DNA of 29,946 nucleotides, from contig NW_008246083.1 of the NCBI RefSeq assembly GCF_000281045.1, positions 43,708-73,653 on the forward strand. Direction: 5' to 3'. Position numbers and translations under genes: made by a program. The DNA is from Saprolegnia diclina VS20. Taxonomy: Eukaryota > Oomycota > Saprolegniomycetes > Saprolegniales > Saprolegniaceae. This document shows positions 10,376 to 22,091 of this stretch, piece after piece (position 1 is the stretch's first letter; every line of letters begins with the position of its first letter). Under the pieces are notes generated by a model. It was not told the origin of the DNA, ran no database searches, and saw only the letters and a program-made list of their open reading frames with translations.

Positions 10376-13251
10376 TCACGACAGCTGGGGCAACGAAAGA
10401 CTGGTGACAGCCACAAACGACGATGGGAATGGATCGTCAACGACATCAAGCGGCACGTTGGTGGCGAGGTCGACCACCGCGAGCGTCGGGCAGTACCCTG
10501 CGAACGCCACGTACGTGATCGACCACGTCGACACATTTGGTGCGACGACCGTCTCGGCCGAGACGACCACCGGCAACCCCAGTAGCTTTTGCAACGCAGT
10601 TTGTAGTCCGGTCGACGTGAGGTTGGCGAGCAGCGTCGTGTTAGCCGGTGTCGCGATCGCCGTGACCGACACCGTCTTGTTGGTAGCACTTTTGGACAAC
10701 GACTGGTTGAGCCACAGAGTCTGGATGCGAGGCGGGACTTGCCACACGACGGTCGAGTTGACACTATTCGCTCGTGCCGCCGGTGCCACCGAGCACTGGG
10801 TCGTTGCGTAGCAGGCACTCACATTATGAAGCGCGCGCACTGCCGACGACGACGTGAACGCTTCTGGCGACGAGCAGTTGCGGATGTAGCCCGAGAGGTC
10901 GATACCGTCGCCAATCGCGCCGGTTGCAAAGAGGCGCGAGATGGACGGAAAGGCTGCTTGCATGATGCAGTTGGTGAGCGCGTTGCACGTCGGGTCCGGG
11001 AGGCACGTCGCGGTGAACATCGACCAGCACTGGGCGCATGGGTCTATAATACACCGAGTTGGTAATACCTTCAAACCATAACTGCGGCGTACCGGTCGGT
11101 GGCACGAGATTGGGCGCGCGCGAGTAGTTGGCCATGGGCAGCGTGAGGAGACCGATCGACGGGTACCGCATATTTTGGACGGTCGCCACCGTCAAATTGG
11201 GCAACGTCGACGGGAGCGCAATGCCGGGCAGCGGGCTCAAGCTCGTGCTAAAGAAAATGTCGTACGACACGGGCAGCGTCGCGTTGAGCGAGAGGTCAAG
11301 GTTGTACACCACGGTCACCTGCGAATCGTTGAGATTGCAGTTTTGAATCGTCTTTGCAATGGCACTCGGGAGCTGCGACGCGGTGAACGACACCACGCAC
11401 GGCATAAGGATCGTCGACTGGTTGACGTCGCTCTTGTACGGTCGTGTGACGCTGACGTTCAGCGGCAACGCGTCCGAGAGGCGATTCATGCGCAGCTGCG
11501 TCCACCCGACCGCCGAACTATACCACGCGAGCTGCGTCGTTCCGTTCGAGTCTATACATACAGACACACTATGACACTGTGAAGGTGCGCTTGTTTGTAC
11601 AGAAAGGACAGGTGCGCGCGACGAGACATTGCATTGCACTCGTAAAGAGGGTGCGGCTCGGTGTCGCGGCCGCCGGTGTGATCATGCACGCTGTGATGTT
11701 GGGCGTCACATCCACAACGCTTCCGATCGTCGAGGCTGCGAGAACGGCACTGGCATTACGGAGTGATTGCTGGGCACAAGAGAGGAGCGACGAGCAGTTG
11801 GCATCGGCGCTGCAGCGCGCAACAAGCGGCGTGCAGAGCGCGCAGGCCTCGGCCTCGGTGGTCGCATACGAGGCGTTGCTCGGTGCGCCTTCGTGGAGGT
11901 GCACCAAAAGCGACACCTCGTTGCTGTTGCGGATGTACGCGCGGTAGTCCGTGTACATGGGCACCTGGCTACTGCTCGTACTCGTGATCGTCGACGTGGC
12001 TTCATTGGCGCTAAGCATCGCGGCCGACACATCAACGCTGATGGTCGCCTTGTCACTTGCGCGAACCAAGTCGAGCTGAACGTGGTCGAGGGGCGCCGTC
12101 ATCGCAGAGCCGTAGAAGGTCCAGACGCTGGCGTTGCCGGGCGGCACCCGCGCCCCCAAGCCGCTGGCAAAGACCGTGCCGTTAAGAAAACTCGTTGCCT
12201 TGACACGCGAGAGGAAAAAGCTGTTGTTGCCGGCACTATTGTTCCACACCACGTGCAAGCACCACGGAGCCGGACACGGACTCGGCGGCGACGAAAACAC
12301 TGGTGCGAGGGCCGTGTCCGAGACTATGAAATTCGTAATCACGGACGTGTCGACGACGCCACCGTCGATGGCCGTCACCACTTGCGCCGGCGTTGCATTG
12401 ATACTGTCGACAGTCACCATGAGCCCGAGGCGCACCGCGTCGTGAAAGCCGTAGGCGTCCATGAGATCGGCGAGACGCAAGAAACCACCGGCCGGCAACG
12501 GCTTGCCCTGCACGAGGAGGTTTGTGATTGTGCCGGGCGGCAGCGATGTCGTGTTCAGCGGGATCCCGTGCACGACGAGCGTCTCCATCAAGCTAAACTG
12601 AGTCGTGTTGCTGACGGCCAACGGCGCGAACCGAACCGAGGACGAGTTGAGAAGGTCTTGCATGGCCACGCGCATGCGGCAGAGCGTTGCACCGGAAAAG
12701 TAGACGCCCTCAAGTCCGTTGGGCGATAGAAAGCGGAGCGTCACGAGGAGAAACGGTGTCGTGCCAAAGATACTGGTGACGGTCGCCGGCGGGTGTAGCC
12801 CCAGCCACGGGGCCGTCGGCGCGGTGCTGACGTGATTGGTCACGATCTGCGAAGAGATGTTACCAATGTGCGACGTCAAGTAGCCCCCGACGTCCCCGAT
12901 TGACGTGAGGAAGGCGACGAACGCGTCGCTCGTCACGTTGCCGTACCCGGTCGCCGTCACGGCCAGCGCGACCTCATACGACTGCGCGTCACTCAGCGAG
13001 GCATTCGGGCCCGCCAAGACGTCGATGGTCTGCAGCGCGACATCGACGTTGGAGGCGTTGAGACTGCCCATGGTGACGGGCAGTGCAAAGCCGCGCAGTT
13101 GCGTCACCAGCGCATTTTCGCTTGCCTCAATCACAGAAAGCAGCTCGTTCTGCCACGTCAGACTCACATACACTACGAGGTTGGTGGGCGACGGTGCCGT
13201 CTGCGCCACTACGGCAGCGATAGCCACCGAGAACCACCGCAGCCATGCCAT
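10376..13251 (-). CDS. Secreted cysteine-rich tandem-repeat glycoprotein, 3 exons, 925 aa
   Basis: Function not recognised. Exons (minus): 13251-11601, 11551-11093, 11043-10376; both introns are 49 nt, start GTAC and end ATAG, and the sum is 2778 nt. The start at 13251 gives a short signal peptide, MAWLRWFSVAIAAVVAQT. The rest has no internal membrane helix, many N-x-S/T sequons and high Ser/Thr/Ala/Val content, so it is probably a cell-wall or extracellular protein. A cysteine cluster C-x2-C-x6/7-C-x5-C-x5-C occurs near residue 468 and again near 706, about 240 residues apart. The sequence after each cluster is also similar, so the C-terminal half is a tandem duplication of a domain of roughly 230 residues. 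The second copy ends abruptly, and a possible further exon lies at 10139-10297. Confidence 0.75.
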
Positions 13252-13315
13252 CGTTGCTCGGTGTTGACAAAGGAGGAATCTAAAGTCGCGCGACCTTTCC
13301 TCGCCGGCTCGTCTA

Positions 13316-13332
13316 TCCGGACAGTGTCCGGA
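13316..13332. repeat. 17-bp inverted repeat beside the assembly gap
   Basis: tccggaca and tgtccgga flank a single central G. It lies about 65 bp upstream of the start of the secreted repeat protein gene and 21 bp before the N run. A 10-bp palindrome, gtcgcgcgac, is at 13285-13294. It could be a factor-binding site or simply part of a hard-to-assemble GC-rich stretch. Confidence 0.4.
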
Positions 13333-13353
13333 AACGCGCGACGGCTGCGACGG

Positions 13354-13592
13354 NNNNNNNNNNNNNNNNNNNNNNNNNNNNNNNNNNNNNNNNNNNNNNN
13401 NNNNNNNNNNNNNNNNNNNNNNNNNNNNNNNNNNNNNNNNNNNNNNNNNNNNNNNNNNNNNNNNNNNNNNNNNNNNNNNNNNNNNNNNNNNNNNNNNNNN
13501 NNNNNNNNNNNNNNNNNNNNNNNNNNNNNNNNNNNNNNNNNNNNNNNNNNNNNNNNNNNNNNNNNNNNNNNNNNNNNNNNNNNNNNNNNNNN
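13354..13592. other. Assembly gap (239 N)
   Basis: Unknown bases. The gap removes the 5' end of the LRR gene to its right and part of the promoter shared with the secreted protein gene to its left. The true length may differ from 239. Confidence 0.99.
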
Positions 13593-16500
13593 GTGGTGCC
13601 GCTCGTGCCGACGCGGCCGCCACCCCGGTCAAGTGGGCGCACCCAAGCCAAGTCGCTCAGTGCCGCGTCGACACCCGAGGCGGGCGCCCCCCGCGTCCGG
13701 CGAGAGGGGGGCGCGTCCAAGCGGCACACGGTGCTTTTGCCGCAGATCTCGGCGCCCGACGAAAACAACGCGACGACGTTCATTACACGTATGCACGACG
13801 CAACACTCTGTATAGGGTTTTATAGCAGGCGACTAGATCTGTGGCAAAAGGCCGATGGGGAAGAGCTCCGTCCGCCGTCGCCCTTCGAGGACGAGCGCGA
13901 AGAGTCGACAGCCGTCGACGCCGACAACTACTTTGGACTCGACGCGCTCTCTCGCTTTTGGCGCATGTTTCAGCGGCAAGAGACAACCGCCCGCACCAAG
14001 CGGCCGCGCCCGCGCTCTGCTCGGTCTGCCTATCACATTTGACTATATTTGCTCAAGGTAGAGTGTAGCACCACGTACCTTCAGCGGCTCCAACAGCTGC
14101 ACCGGTGCCCCGAGCCGATGGGGATCATCCGCAAAGGCGAGACGCCCAAGGTTGATTTGCAGTACGACACCGTTGTCGCCCACTTGTCTCTCTACGAGTA
14201 TGTACGTGTAGCGCCTATGACATTGGCAGTGAGTTTGCGACCGCCATGGGCGAGAGCTTGGCGCTCATCCCGAGCATTGATACGCTCAACCTGGCGTCGA
14301 ACCGCATCTCGGACGCAGCAGCCAGCGACGTGATCGCATCCATGGCAGCGTCGCCGACGCTGCGAGCCCTCGATTTCGCCGCCAACGACTTGGGGCTCCA
14401 AGCCGCGAAGGCGCTTGCGACGCTTCTCGGATCGACCAAGTCCCTTACGTCCATCAACCTCGCCCACAACAAGCTCAACAGCCGCGCGATCGTGCTTCTC
14501 TGCGATGGTACGCTTGCTTTACGGCGCTATGTCGTCAGTATGCGTAGCGCTCAAGAAGAGTCCGACCGTGACCCACCTCAACATTTCTGAAAATGCCTTT
14601 TCGACGCCTGGTACGTGGCAACATGGGATCAGCGCATGGAAGCGTGGTGTAGGCATGCTGGCGATCGCCAAACTCCTCGAAGAAAGCGCCAAGATCGAAG
14701 AGCTGTATCTTTCGTGGAACAAGATCCGCGGGATTGGCGCGCAGCGGATCGTCGAGGCCATCGGCTTCCACAACTCGCTGCGCGTGCTCGACTTGTCGTG
14801 GAACAGCCTCAACTCGTGCGCGCACCACGCCGTCGCCACCGCCCTCGCGGCCGCGCTGGCCAACAACAAGGTGCTCGTGCACCTAGATTTGAGCAACAAT
14901 GGGCTCGACGTCGACGATTGCGCGATCCTCGCGAACGCACTTGTCGCCAACCACACGATCCTCGGGTACCTGCGCCTTTTGAAGGCCATTCGTAGTCTCG
15001 CATTAGGACGTAAACTTTCGATGCTAGGCTGCACATGGTTGGCAACCAAGGCTACGTTGACGCCCGAGGTATCGCCCTCTTTTTTGAAAATGATTGAGAA
15101 TAAGTAGGGTTTGTCGTGCCATCGACCGAGCCGATGCACTTGCAGGCGCAGCACAAGGTGTCGAGCATTGCCCACTACGAACAGTATCAAGGGACGGACG
15201 AGAGTGCGTACGACCATTTTTGGCACTGCGTGGACCGCCAGTGCTGGCTCTGCGGGCGCTGGTCCGAGTACCGGTTTGTCTGGACGCCGCCGCACTCGAT
15301 CGACCCAAAAGCCAAGGTGCAGCTCCATCTCTCGATCGACGACTGGGATGGCGACACCATGAGCCCGGCTGCGAACGATACGTATCTCCTGTACCGCATG
15401 CTCCCGCCAGGGAAAACGCAATACTTTATCACGGTCTCGACCGACATTGCTGTACGACTTGGACCATTGCGATAGTTGAATCATGGCGTGGGGTAGTCGT
15501 CCCTCTCGAGCAGTGGCGGCACGTCAGCGCTGCCCGCGAGCACGCGTACCGTGCGGCAGTTTTACACGATGAAGGACAAGCGAGCGTCCCGCATTCTTCG
15601 GCAACACGGCGACGAAGACATTTTTGGCACCCTTCACGTACACTATTTGTTGTGAACCCGAACCCTAGAGAATTGCGTAGTACGCCAACTATATCGCCAT
15701 GTCGCGCTCGGACGACGCCAACCCGTGTCGCGCCACCATGCCGCGGCCCGGCTCGAATGCAGTCAAGGCACTCAAGTGGGACATCAAAAAGTCGGTGTTT
15801 GCATCGCGCGCCAAAGAGAGTCCCAGCAAAGCTTATGTACATCATGTACTAACTACGTTTTTTTCTAAAGCGTATTAGGTGGACACGGACATGCTGGTTG
15901 CCAAGGCGTTCCTTGTTGATTTCAAGCACTGCAAAATCGACCGCATCATTCGGGACGCACTTCGAAAGAAGGAGCTCGAGACGATCGGCGTCGTCTACTA
16001 CCGCGTGATTAGGTACACGATGACATATTGTCCACATCTGAGACACGATTAAACTAGCAATTTGTACCGCACGTACTGCAACCGCGGGGTCCCAAGCCGG
16101 GGCACGGCCATGGACACGATATCGATTTCGTGGGCCGGGTTTCTCGAGTTTATCAATGACAGCAAGCTCGTCGACGAAACCTCGGAGCGCTGCAAGATGA
16201 GTGACATGGACAACGTCTTTGTCGCGGCCAACCTCGAGGTGACGGAAGAAGCAAAGCAGCAAGACAACCCGGACCGGAGCCTCACGCGCTTTGAGTTTCT
16301 CGAGTGCATCATCCGCATCGCGATCAACAAGTACGCGACGGGCAAAAGTGCGTCTCTACTAGCTCGAAGGATGCTTGACGGTACACTAGGTGCAGTGTGC
16401 GAGACGCCCGCGCAGGCGTTCGAGAAGCTCATGCAAGAGCACTTGGTGCCAATGACGCCCCAAGATAGCAATGAATTTCGAGCCAACTACCTCTACACGG

Positions 16501-17175
16501 AAGCCGTGAGCGACTGCCTCGTCGAGTATGTGGTCATGGTAGGACAATGTGTCCAATCTAGACTATGCATCAACACGATGTGTAGCTCAAGGACCTCTAC
16601 CAAGACAACAGCGGCAAGTACTGCAAAGTGGGCGACGTCAAGGGCATGGCCATGCAAGAATTCATCAATTTACTGTACGCACATTGGATATTGTCTAGTA
16701 TTTATGAGACACTTTCGTGCGTAGCGAGCAGTTCCACGTGTTTGACGACAAATTCAAAGTCCGCGACGTCCGCGAACCCTTTTTCGCGTCCAAAATGATG
16801 ATCCTCGACGAGATGGCGTCCACGTCCCAGCGACGCATCATCTACTTCACCGATTTCCTTGAGCTCTTACTGCGCGTGGCGTTGCTGCGGTACCCGCCAG
16901 CGTCCGAGTCGGTGCTCGACGCCGTCCACTCGCTCGAACAGCTCTTTGTACAGCACTTTTGCGCCAAAGACCAGCTCGTCTCGACGTTTCGGAGCTCGGC
17001 CGAGAAGGCGATTGCAGCGCGGCTGCTCACAACACCTCCGACGTCGGCCCACGACGATCCGAAAGGAGCCTCGCCCCGGTCCCGTGGCTCCCGGCGAACG
17101 TCCCGAAAAACGCTGGCCGACGTGCCCAACATGAGCAGTGACGCCAGTGACAGCAAGCGAGGCCCGTCCCGATAG
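13593..17175 (+). CDS. LRR protein with beta-sandwich-like and EF-hand-like C-terminal modules, 14 exons, 5' end in gap
   Basis: At least 996 residues. Exons: 13593-14023, 14069-14161, 14212-14507, 14548-14610, 14653-14965, 15028-15068, 15108-15451, 15497-15637, 15681-15836, 15879-16013, 16059-16347, 16390-16538, 16586-16674, 16725-17175, summing to 2991 nt. All 13 introns are 39-62 nt and end TAG. After a basic, Pro/Arg-rich leader come ribonuclease-inhibitor-type leucine-rich repeats (about residues 170-410; for example LNLASNRISD, LYLSWNKIRG, LDLSNNGLD). Next is a segment with CWLCGRWSEY, LHLSIDDWDGD and YRMLPPGK that reads like a beta-sandwich. The last 350 residues hold two helical, EF-hand-like lobes (RFEFLECIIRIAINKY and FTDFLELLLRVALLRY) without clear calcium loops, then a basic, Ser-rich tail. 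Such LRR proteins are often axonemal or scaffold components; that role is inference. It converges on the FYVE gene. Confidence 0.82.
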
Positions 17176-17706
17176 AAGTAGTAAGAATACCGTCCTCTCA
17201 TTGTTGCGAATTGATACACCACCGTCCCGTTGTTCATTCCTCGCACTGGATCGAGCGTGGCGGGCGGATACCGATAGCTTGATAAGTTGATACTTGGACT
17301 TGTGGATACACAACACATACGAGCCGAGGATCGGAAGACACACGCGTGCGAGTCCGTCCTACTGCTCGCATCGTCGTTGTCCTTTTGAGATTGTTTCATA
17401 CAACAAACAACGTGCCTCGACCGCACGCGCGCTTGAAACAAAGTCAGAACTGGACCTCAAGCCAGAACTGGTCCCTAGAGTCAGAACTGGTTCCGAAAGT
17501 GAGAACTGGTTTCCGGTCCACACACCTCGACGATCATTCAAGGTGCTGGCTCGTTCCACACCGGCGTGTCAAGAGGAATCTTTGTGGTTCTTCTCTTGGA
17601 CAGTGTCGCCTGCATAGCTCTCTTTTAGCAAGATCGCGACAGCAACAAGCAACGGAATCAATCATCAAGGTGGTTAGTGTAGAGCACCAAAATGCTAGCG
17701 TGAGCG
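17176..17706. other. Convergent intergenic spacer
   Basis: This region lies between the 3' ends of the LRR and FYVE genes. It has no convincing frame. It contains the short tandem repeat listed at 17446-17509 and an AT-richer stretch near 17260-17320. Confidence 0.5.
17446..17509. repeat. Four tandem AGAACTGG units, period 18-19 bp
   Basis: The core agaactgg occurs at 17446-17453, 17464-17471, 17483-17490 and 17502-17509, spaced 18, 19 and 19 bp. Flanking bases in each unit are also partly conserved (tc or cc before, a/t-rich c after), so this is a degenerate minisatellite. It lies in the 3' flanks of both neighbouring genes. Confidence 0.7.
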
Positions 17707-19475
17707 CTACGCGAGGCGCGGCGCGAGACCCATAATGTCGTGCAGCTCGGACAAGAGGGCGTCGTACGTCTCTCTTCGGCGCACGACGATCGGGTCGTTG
17801 GGCGCATTCCCCGATTGGCTCTCGACGTACTTGAGTTGACGCGCAGCCTGCTCCTGCTCGTAGTCGCCAAGGCGCGCATTGGCATCGTCCAGCATGCGGT
17901 GGAGCTCGTCGACTTGGTGCTTGAGCGCATCGACCTCGTCGCACGACGAGCCAGACGAGAGCGACGACGAGAGAAGTGACGTGCGCGCGCTGTGCACACT
18001 CGCGTGGGCGTAGCGTGCACAAAAATCATCGGCAAAAGACTCGAGCAGCGTCGCGTGGTCCGAGCGGAGGTCGTCGTCGTCCTCATTCCCGTCCTCGCAT
18101 GCCGTCTTGGACACGTGGTGGTGGCGGGTTGACGTCTCTATTGCGGCTGTGAATGACGGCGGCTCCGAGCGCGGCGGCGGGGCGATCCCGGCGATGGCTT
18201 GCTTGATCGACGAGATGCGGGCAACGAGCTCGTCCAGCGGCACAACACCATGGCTCGTCTCATCGATGACCTCAGGAATCGGGCGCATCGCACGCTGGGA
18301 CGGATACAAGTCCTCTAGCATCGCGCGCATGGGCAGTCCAAGCGACGCCTTCTTCGTCGTCGGTGGCGGCAGTTGCAGCTGCATGTCTTCCAGTAAGACG
18401 ATGCTCTTCTTGTGGCGCGGTGCGATGCACGGGGGCGGCGGAACGGCGTTGGCTTTGCCAATGCACACGTTGCAGAGGCGGACAGGCAGTAGCCCGAGGA
18501 CCGGCACGTCCAGCGTATGGTGGTCTGCACACGATGCGCAAACGACTTCGCCGCACGACCGACAGTGGTGCTTGCGACGAAAATGAAATGATTGTAGACA
18601 GACTGCGCAAAACTTGCGCTGACTGTCGGGCACCCAGAGCGCTCGGTCGACGATCGGCAGCTGACTCAGTCGGCGCTGGGCGACAAGCGGGCCAAGTGTG
18701 CTCAAGCACAAGAGGCGCTGGGACAGCGCGCTTTCCCACTTGTCCATGGGCACCTCACGCGGCGACGACGAGGACACGAGGTACGTCACGTGCACTATCT
18801 CGGGGGACGTGGCCGACGGCACAATCAGAAACCCGGTGCGGCGCAGGCTGTCGCGACGGTAGCCAAACGTGCTGAGCGACGGCACTTCGCGCGGCCGATC
18901 GATCGAGTGGTTGACGCAAAAGCCAATGTGTGGCCCGCCATTCGGCGGCATTTGAAGCCCCGCGTACTCGAGGAGGCAGTAGTCGCGGCCGAGCGCGGGC
19001 CCGACGTCGTCCTTGAAGGCGGTCCACTTGACACGCAGCTCGTTGTTGACGTCGTCGCACGCGACCGAGGCAAGCACAAGGCCATCGATGTACTTCTTCG
19101 CATGTATGCGATGCATCCATCGCCGCGACTCGTCCGTTGTGCTCGGTGCCACAATGGCGAGGACCTCGGCGACCGTCGCGCGGACGTTGATCGCGCCGCG
19201 CATGACGAGGCAAGGCTTGCCACCCCTGGCGTCGAGCTCGTCTTGCTCGATGCAGTGCACTTTGCCCACGAGCAGGCCGTCGCGGCTCTACGCAAGCGAT
19301 GATAATGGCTTGCAGCGCACCAGCATCCTACCTCGCATCGCTTCCACGCATACGTGGCAATCGCATGCTGGAGGTCGTCGAGTGCGTAGCGCGCCACTTG
19401 GCGGTACGTGGCCGCGTCCGCGCTCGTGATGGCTGCCGTCGGAAAAAAGGTCGGCTTGACCGGCACCTCGAGCAT
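17707..19475 (-). CDS. FYVE zinc-finger protein with START-like N-terminal region, 574 aa
   Basis: Predicted membrane- and phosphoinositide-binding regulator of a type expanded in oomycetes. Exons (minus): 19475-19332 and 19287-17707, with a 44-nt intron. Residues about 1-250 match the START-like region that usually precedes FYVE in these proteins; I base this on the layout and mixed alpha/beta pattern, not on a catalytic motif. The FYVE domain spans about 265-325 and is canonical: WVPD (WxxD), C-x2-C zinc pairs, the basic patch RRKHHCRSCG and VRLCNVC (RVC-type). It should bind PI3P on endosomes. The remainder is Pro/Ser-rich with an acidic run (EDGNEDDDD) and a short coiled coil near 500-545 (VDALKHQVDELHRMLDDANA). 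Family assignment is strong; the lipid ligand of the START-like part is unknown. Confidence 0.87.
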
Positions 19476-20168
19476 CTCGCGCTGACCTTGCCGCCGCTAT
19501 ATGTCGCAAGCTATTCTTGCTTCAGTTTCGTTTTAGACGGATCTTGCGCATCATTTTATTCGTTTCTGGCCTCTTGACGGTAAATTACTATACTTAATTG
19601 AGTCAATGAATTGAATTGAGACCACCAGCTGGCCAGGTGGCAGCACGAGAATGAAGCTGACCACAAAGGACGCCCGCCACGACAGAGTCGCGCTAGACAG
19701 TGCAACGCAGCCACCATGGTGGGCCATGTTGGGTATCAATCCTACTCGCTTTGGTGGGCAGTGGTGGCGCCGACGACGGCGGCGGCCTCTAGGATGCGGG
19801 ATACTGATGCGGGATGGGCACGCTGGTTGAGATGAGATGCAGTGCGCTCCACGTCGTCTTCACCTTCACGGTTGTCGGTTGAACTGGAACGAAGGCGTCA
19901 TCTCGCGATTCACCGCGGGCGTCAGCTGCGCCAACGCCGCACCGATCACATCGCCACAAGTCGTATCAGGGCGCACCGTCGTGAGCCCAACCGGTTCGTC
20001 GCCGCTGCCGTCGTGATGGCTATCGGCTGGCGTTACGAAGGTTTTTCAACCCGCTTCGAATGGGAGGGTTCAAAGGCGAGTGGTCAGCTAACAACGACGA
20101 CGTAGCGTCAGTGATTATACGCTGATTACAACTACGAATGGCAGCCGACGTCGTCGTGGTTGTACTGC
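19476..20168. other. Intergenic, promoter side of the FYVE gene
   Basis: About 690 bp between two minus-strand genes. A short direct repeat, gatgcggga, occurs twice near 19794-19816. I find no credible coding frame and no initiator-like element near the FYVE start. Confidence 0.45.
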
Positions 20169-21240
20169 TTACTGCTGCGACGGACTGGTGGCCTTGCTCG
20201 ACTTTTGGCGCGACTGGACTTGCTCCAAGTCGAGCTCGCGCCGACGAATCTTTTTCGAGACCCACGGGTTCTGGCCTGTTTCGGTGCGCGACGGGTCTCG
20301 CCGGACGTCGGGCAGCACACCGATCGTACTGGGCGCCTCAATCCATGCGTCGGGCGACGACGTGAGCTGCGGAAACCACTCCTTCCGCAGCGCATCCTTG
20401 GCCGCGTCTGTCAAGTCGCCGCGGAGCGCCGGGAACCAGTCGATGAGTCGCTGGCACACGAGTGCGGTCGCGACCGAGAGATTCAAACTCTCGCTAAACC
20501 CAACCTGTTCGATTCAATTTCGACATGCTGATCGCCAGCGACGCGCCTACCGTCGGAAAGTAGATGCGGCGGTCGGCTTCGTGCAGCATTTCTTGGCTCA
20601 CGCCGTCCGTCTCGCGGCCAATCACGATCGCGATGCCTTCCAGAGGAATCGTCAGCGTCGCCTTGTTCTCATGTGTCAAAGCTACGGCTTCCTTGGAGAG
20701 GTCCGTCGCTAGAGAAGATTGACATATTGTGAGCCCTGTATCCAAGAGGCCGTTCGTAGCATACCCCAAATGTGGCGTCCGTCGCGGCGCAAGGCTGCAA
20801 TGCAGTCGGCGATCGTGCTAAAGTGCGTCACGGAGAGCCACGTGCCGCAGTTCTTGGAGACCTTTTTGGACCCGACTTTGTGGCGGTTCTTGATCTGCTC
20901 GTTGTTGGGATCGATGACATAGATGGTTTGGATGCCAAGCGCTACGCGTCGTGTTGCAGTGAGTCTTTTCTGACAAGAGGACGAGACTGAGGCACCTTCG
21001 GCCGTCCGAACCACGGCTTGGTGGTTGTGCGAGTCAACGCACTGCTCCAAGACAAGCAGCAAGCCATCTACATAGCAGTGCAATCGTCCCATTAGTCGCG
21101 TCTAGACGAGGGACATCCTCGCACGACGTACGCGTCCGTTGCTGCAGCACTGTCTCGGCACGCTGGAGCCGCAGCGACGCCGCGCCTTCCGTGCTCATGC
21201 TCCCAGGAATACGACGAACCAATGTCCGAATCGATGCCAT
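20169..21240 (-). CDS. SpoU/TrmH-family RNA 2'-O-methyltransferase, 5 exons, 282 aa
   Basis: Transfers a methyl group from S-adenosylmethionine to a ribose 2'-OH, most likely in tRNA. Exons (minus): 21240-21132, 21067-20996, 20941-20765, 20708-20543, 20493-20169, summing to 849 nt. All three SPOUT signature blocks are visible: motif 1 NHQAVVRTAEALGI (near 54-67), motif 2 IAIVIGRETDGVS, and motif 3 GAESLNLSVATAL, which forms the knotted cofactor site. Motif 3 is created by splicing across the 49-nt intron 20542-20494, which supports that junction. Overall spacing is closest to bacterial TrmH (tRNA Gm18; about 230 aa). The extra C-terminal 45 residues are charged and end in a Ser/Gln-rich tail. 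The N-terminus (MASIRTLVRRIPG) could be a mitochondrial presequence. The exact target nucleotide cannot be read from sequence. Confidence 0.87.
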
Positions 21241-22061
21241 TGGCTGAAATCGGACTATCGCACGCGTCTGATTGGCTACTACAAGGGCAATGTCAGAAAG
21301 GCCCACCGTTTCACGCGCGCGGGGCGAGCAGCGCTGTAACTCGCGGCAAACTCACAGCGCAGACGAGGATAAGTCACGAGTACGTGCGACTCGCAGCCTC
21401 GTATTATTACCGCCTGACGACACCACGACAACGACGCCCTTGTAAAGACACGGCCGGCGTCGTTGCCAACAGGGCGGGCATGATCGTCGCACGCTGCCGC
21501 ATCACCATGCTCAGGAACAGAGGGGACGATGGGGTACCGGTAGCACTCTAGATGACGCCCCATTTGGAGAGCACATTGCTTGGTGGGTACGCTCGTGGCA
21601 GATCAGGTACCGCATAGAAACGATAAACGCGCAAGGCGTCGACGACGACGACGGCCCTGTCTACGAGGGTTGTATGAATGTGGGATATTGAAGGCACGGC
21701 GATCCAGCGTGGGTGACAACGTTGCGTGATCCGAGCGCACCTGCGTCGGCACCTGGTGACGACTGGCCGCCTTCTTTGTGGACGCAAGGATGCACGCTAG
21801 TCAACAAATTGCGTGCGCGTTCTCACGCGCGTGCAATAAAGAGGGGCATCATCAGCACACGCTTACATCAGAAACGTTCACACTCCCACGTCGCACCCGA
21901 GCTGGTTCCGAGATTCCCATGTGCATAAAGTCCCAAGAGCCTCGAGAGCGCAACTGCAGCGGGACATACGGACACGAAAGGTGGTGCGCATGACAGGCGA
22001 GACGTCACTTCTTATTGCAGTGGTTTCCATCAGGTGAGTCTTCGCGGACGAGCGGCTCTTT
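21241..22061. other. Divergent intergenic region
   Basis: About 820 bp between the methyltransferase gene (minus) and the small gene at 22092 (plus). It presumably contains both promoters. A short GAC triplet run lies near 21638-21652. No convincing frame or RNA gene seen. Confidence 0.45.
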
Positions 22062-22075
22062 TCATTTCCCATTTC
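22062..22075 (+). promoter_or_regulatory. Oomycete-type core promoter (Inr plus flanking element)
   Basis: tcatttcccatttc matches the published oomycete core TCATTYYNCAWTTT at 13 of 14 positions, the last base being the only mismatch. It ends 16 bp before the ATG at 22092, so the 5' UTR would be about 25-30 nt, typical of oomycetes. This is the strongest promoter match in the window. Confidence 0.6.
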
Positions 22076-22091
22076 CCTTCCGAGCGTCCAC

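Noticed and set aside
11044-11068. 25-nt intron (gtatta to ttatag) in the secreted repeat protein gene
   Set aside because: Too short to splice; a GTAC donor at 11092 in the same phase gives a 49-nt intron like the gene's other one.
11767-12729. 320-codon plus-strand frame opposite the secreted repeat protein
   Set aside because: Arg/His-rich antisense shadow; the minus strand has a signal peptide, glycosylation sites and cysteine repeats.
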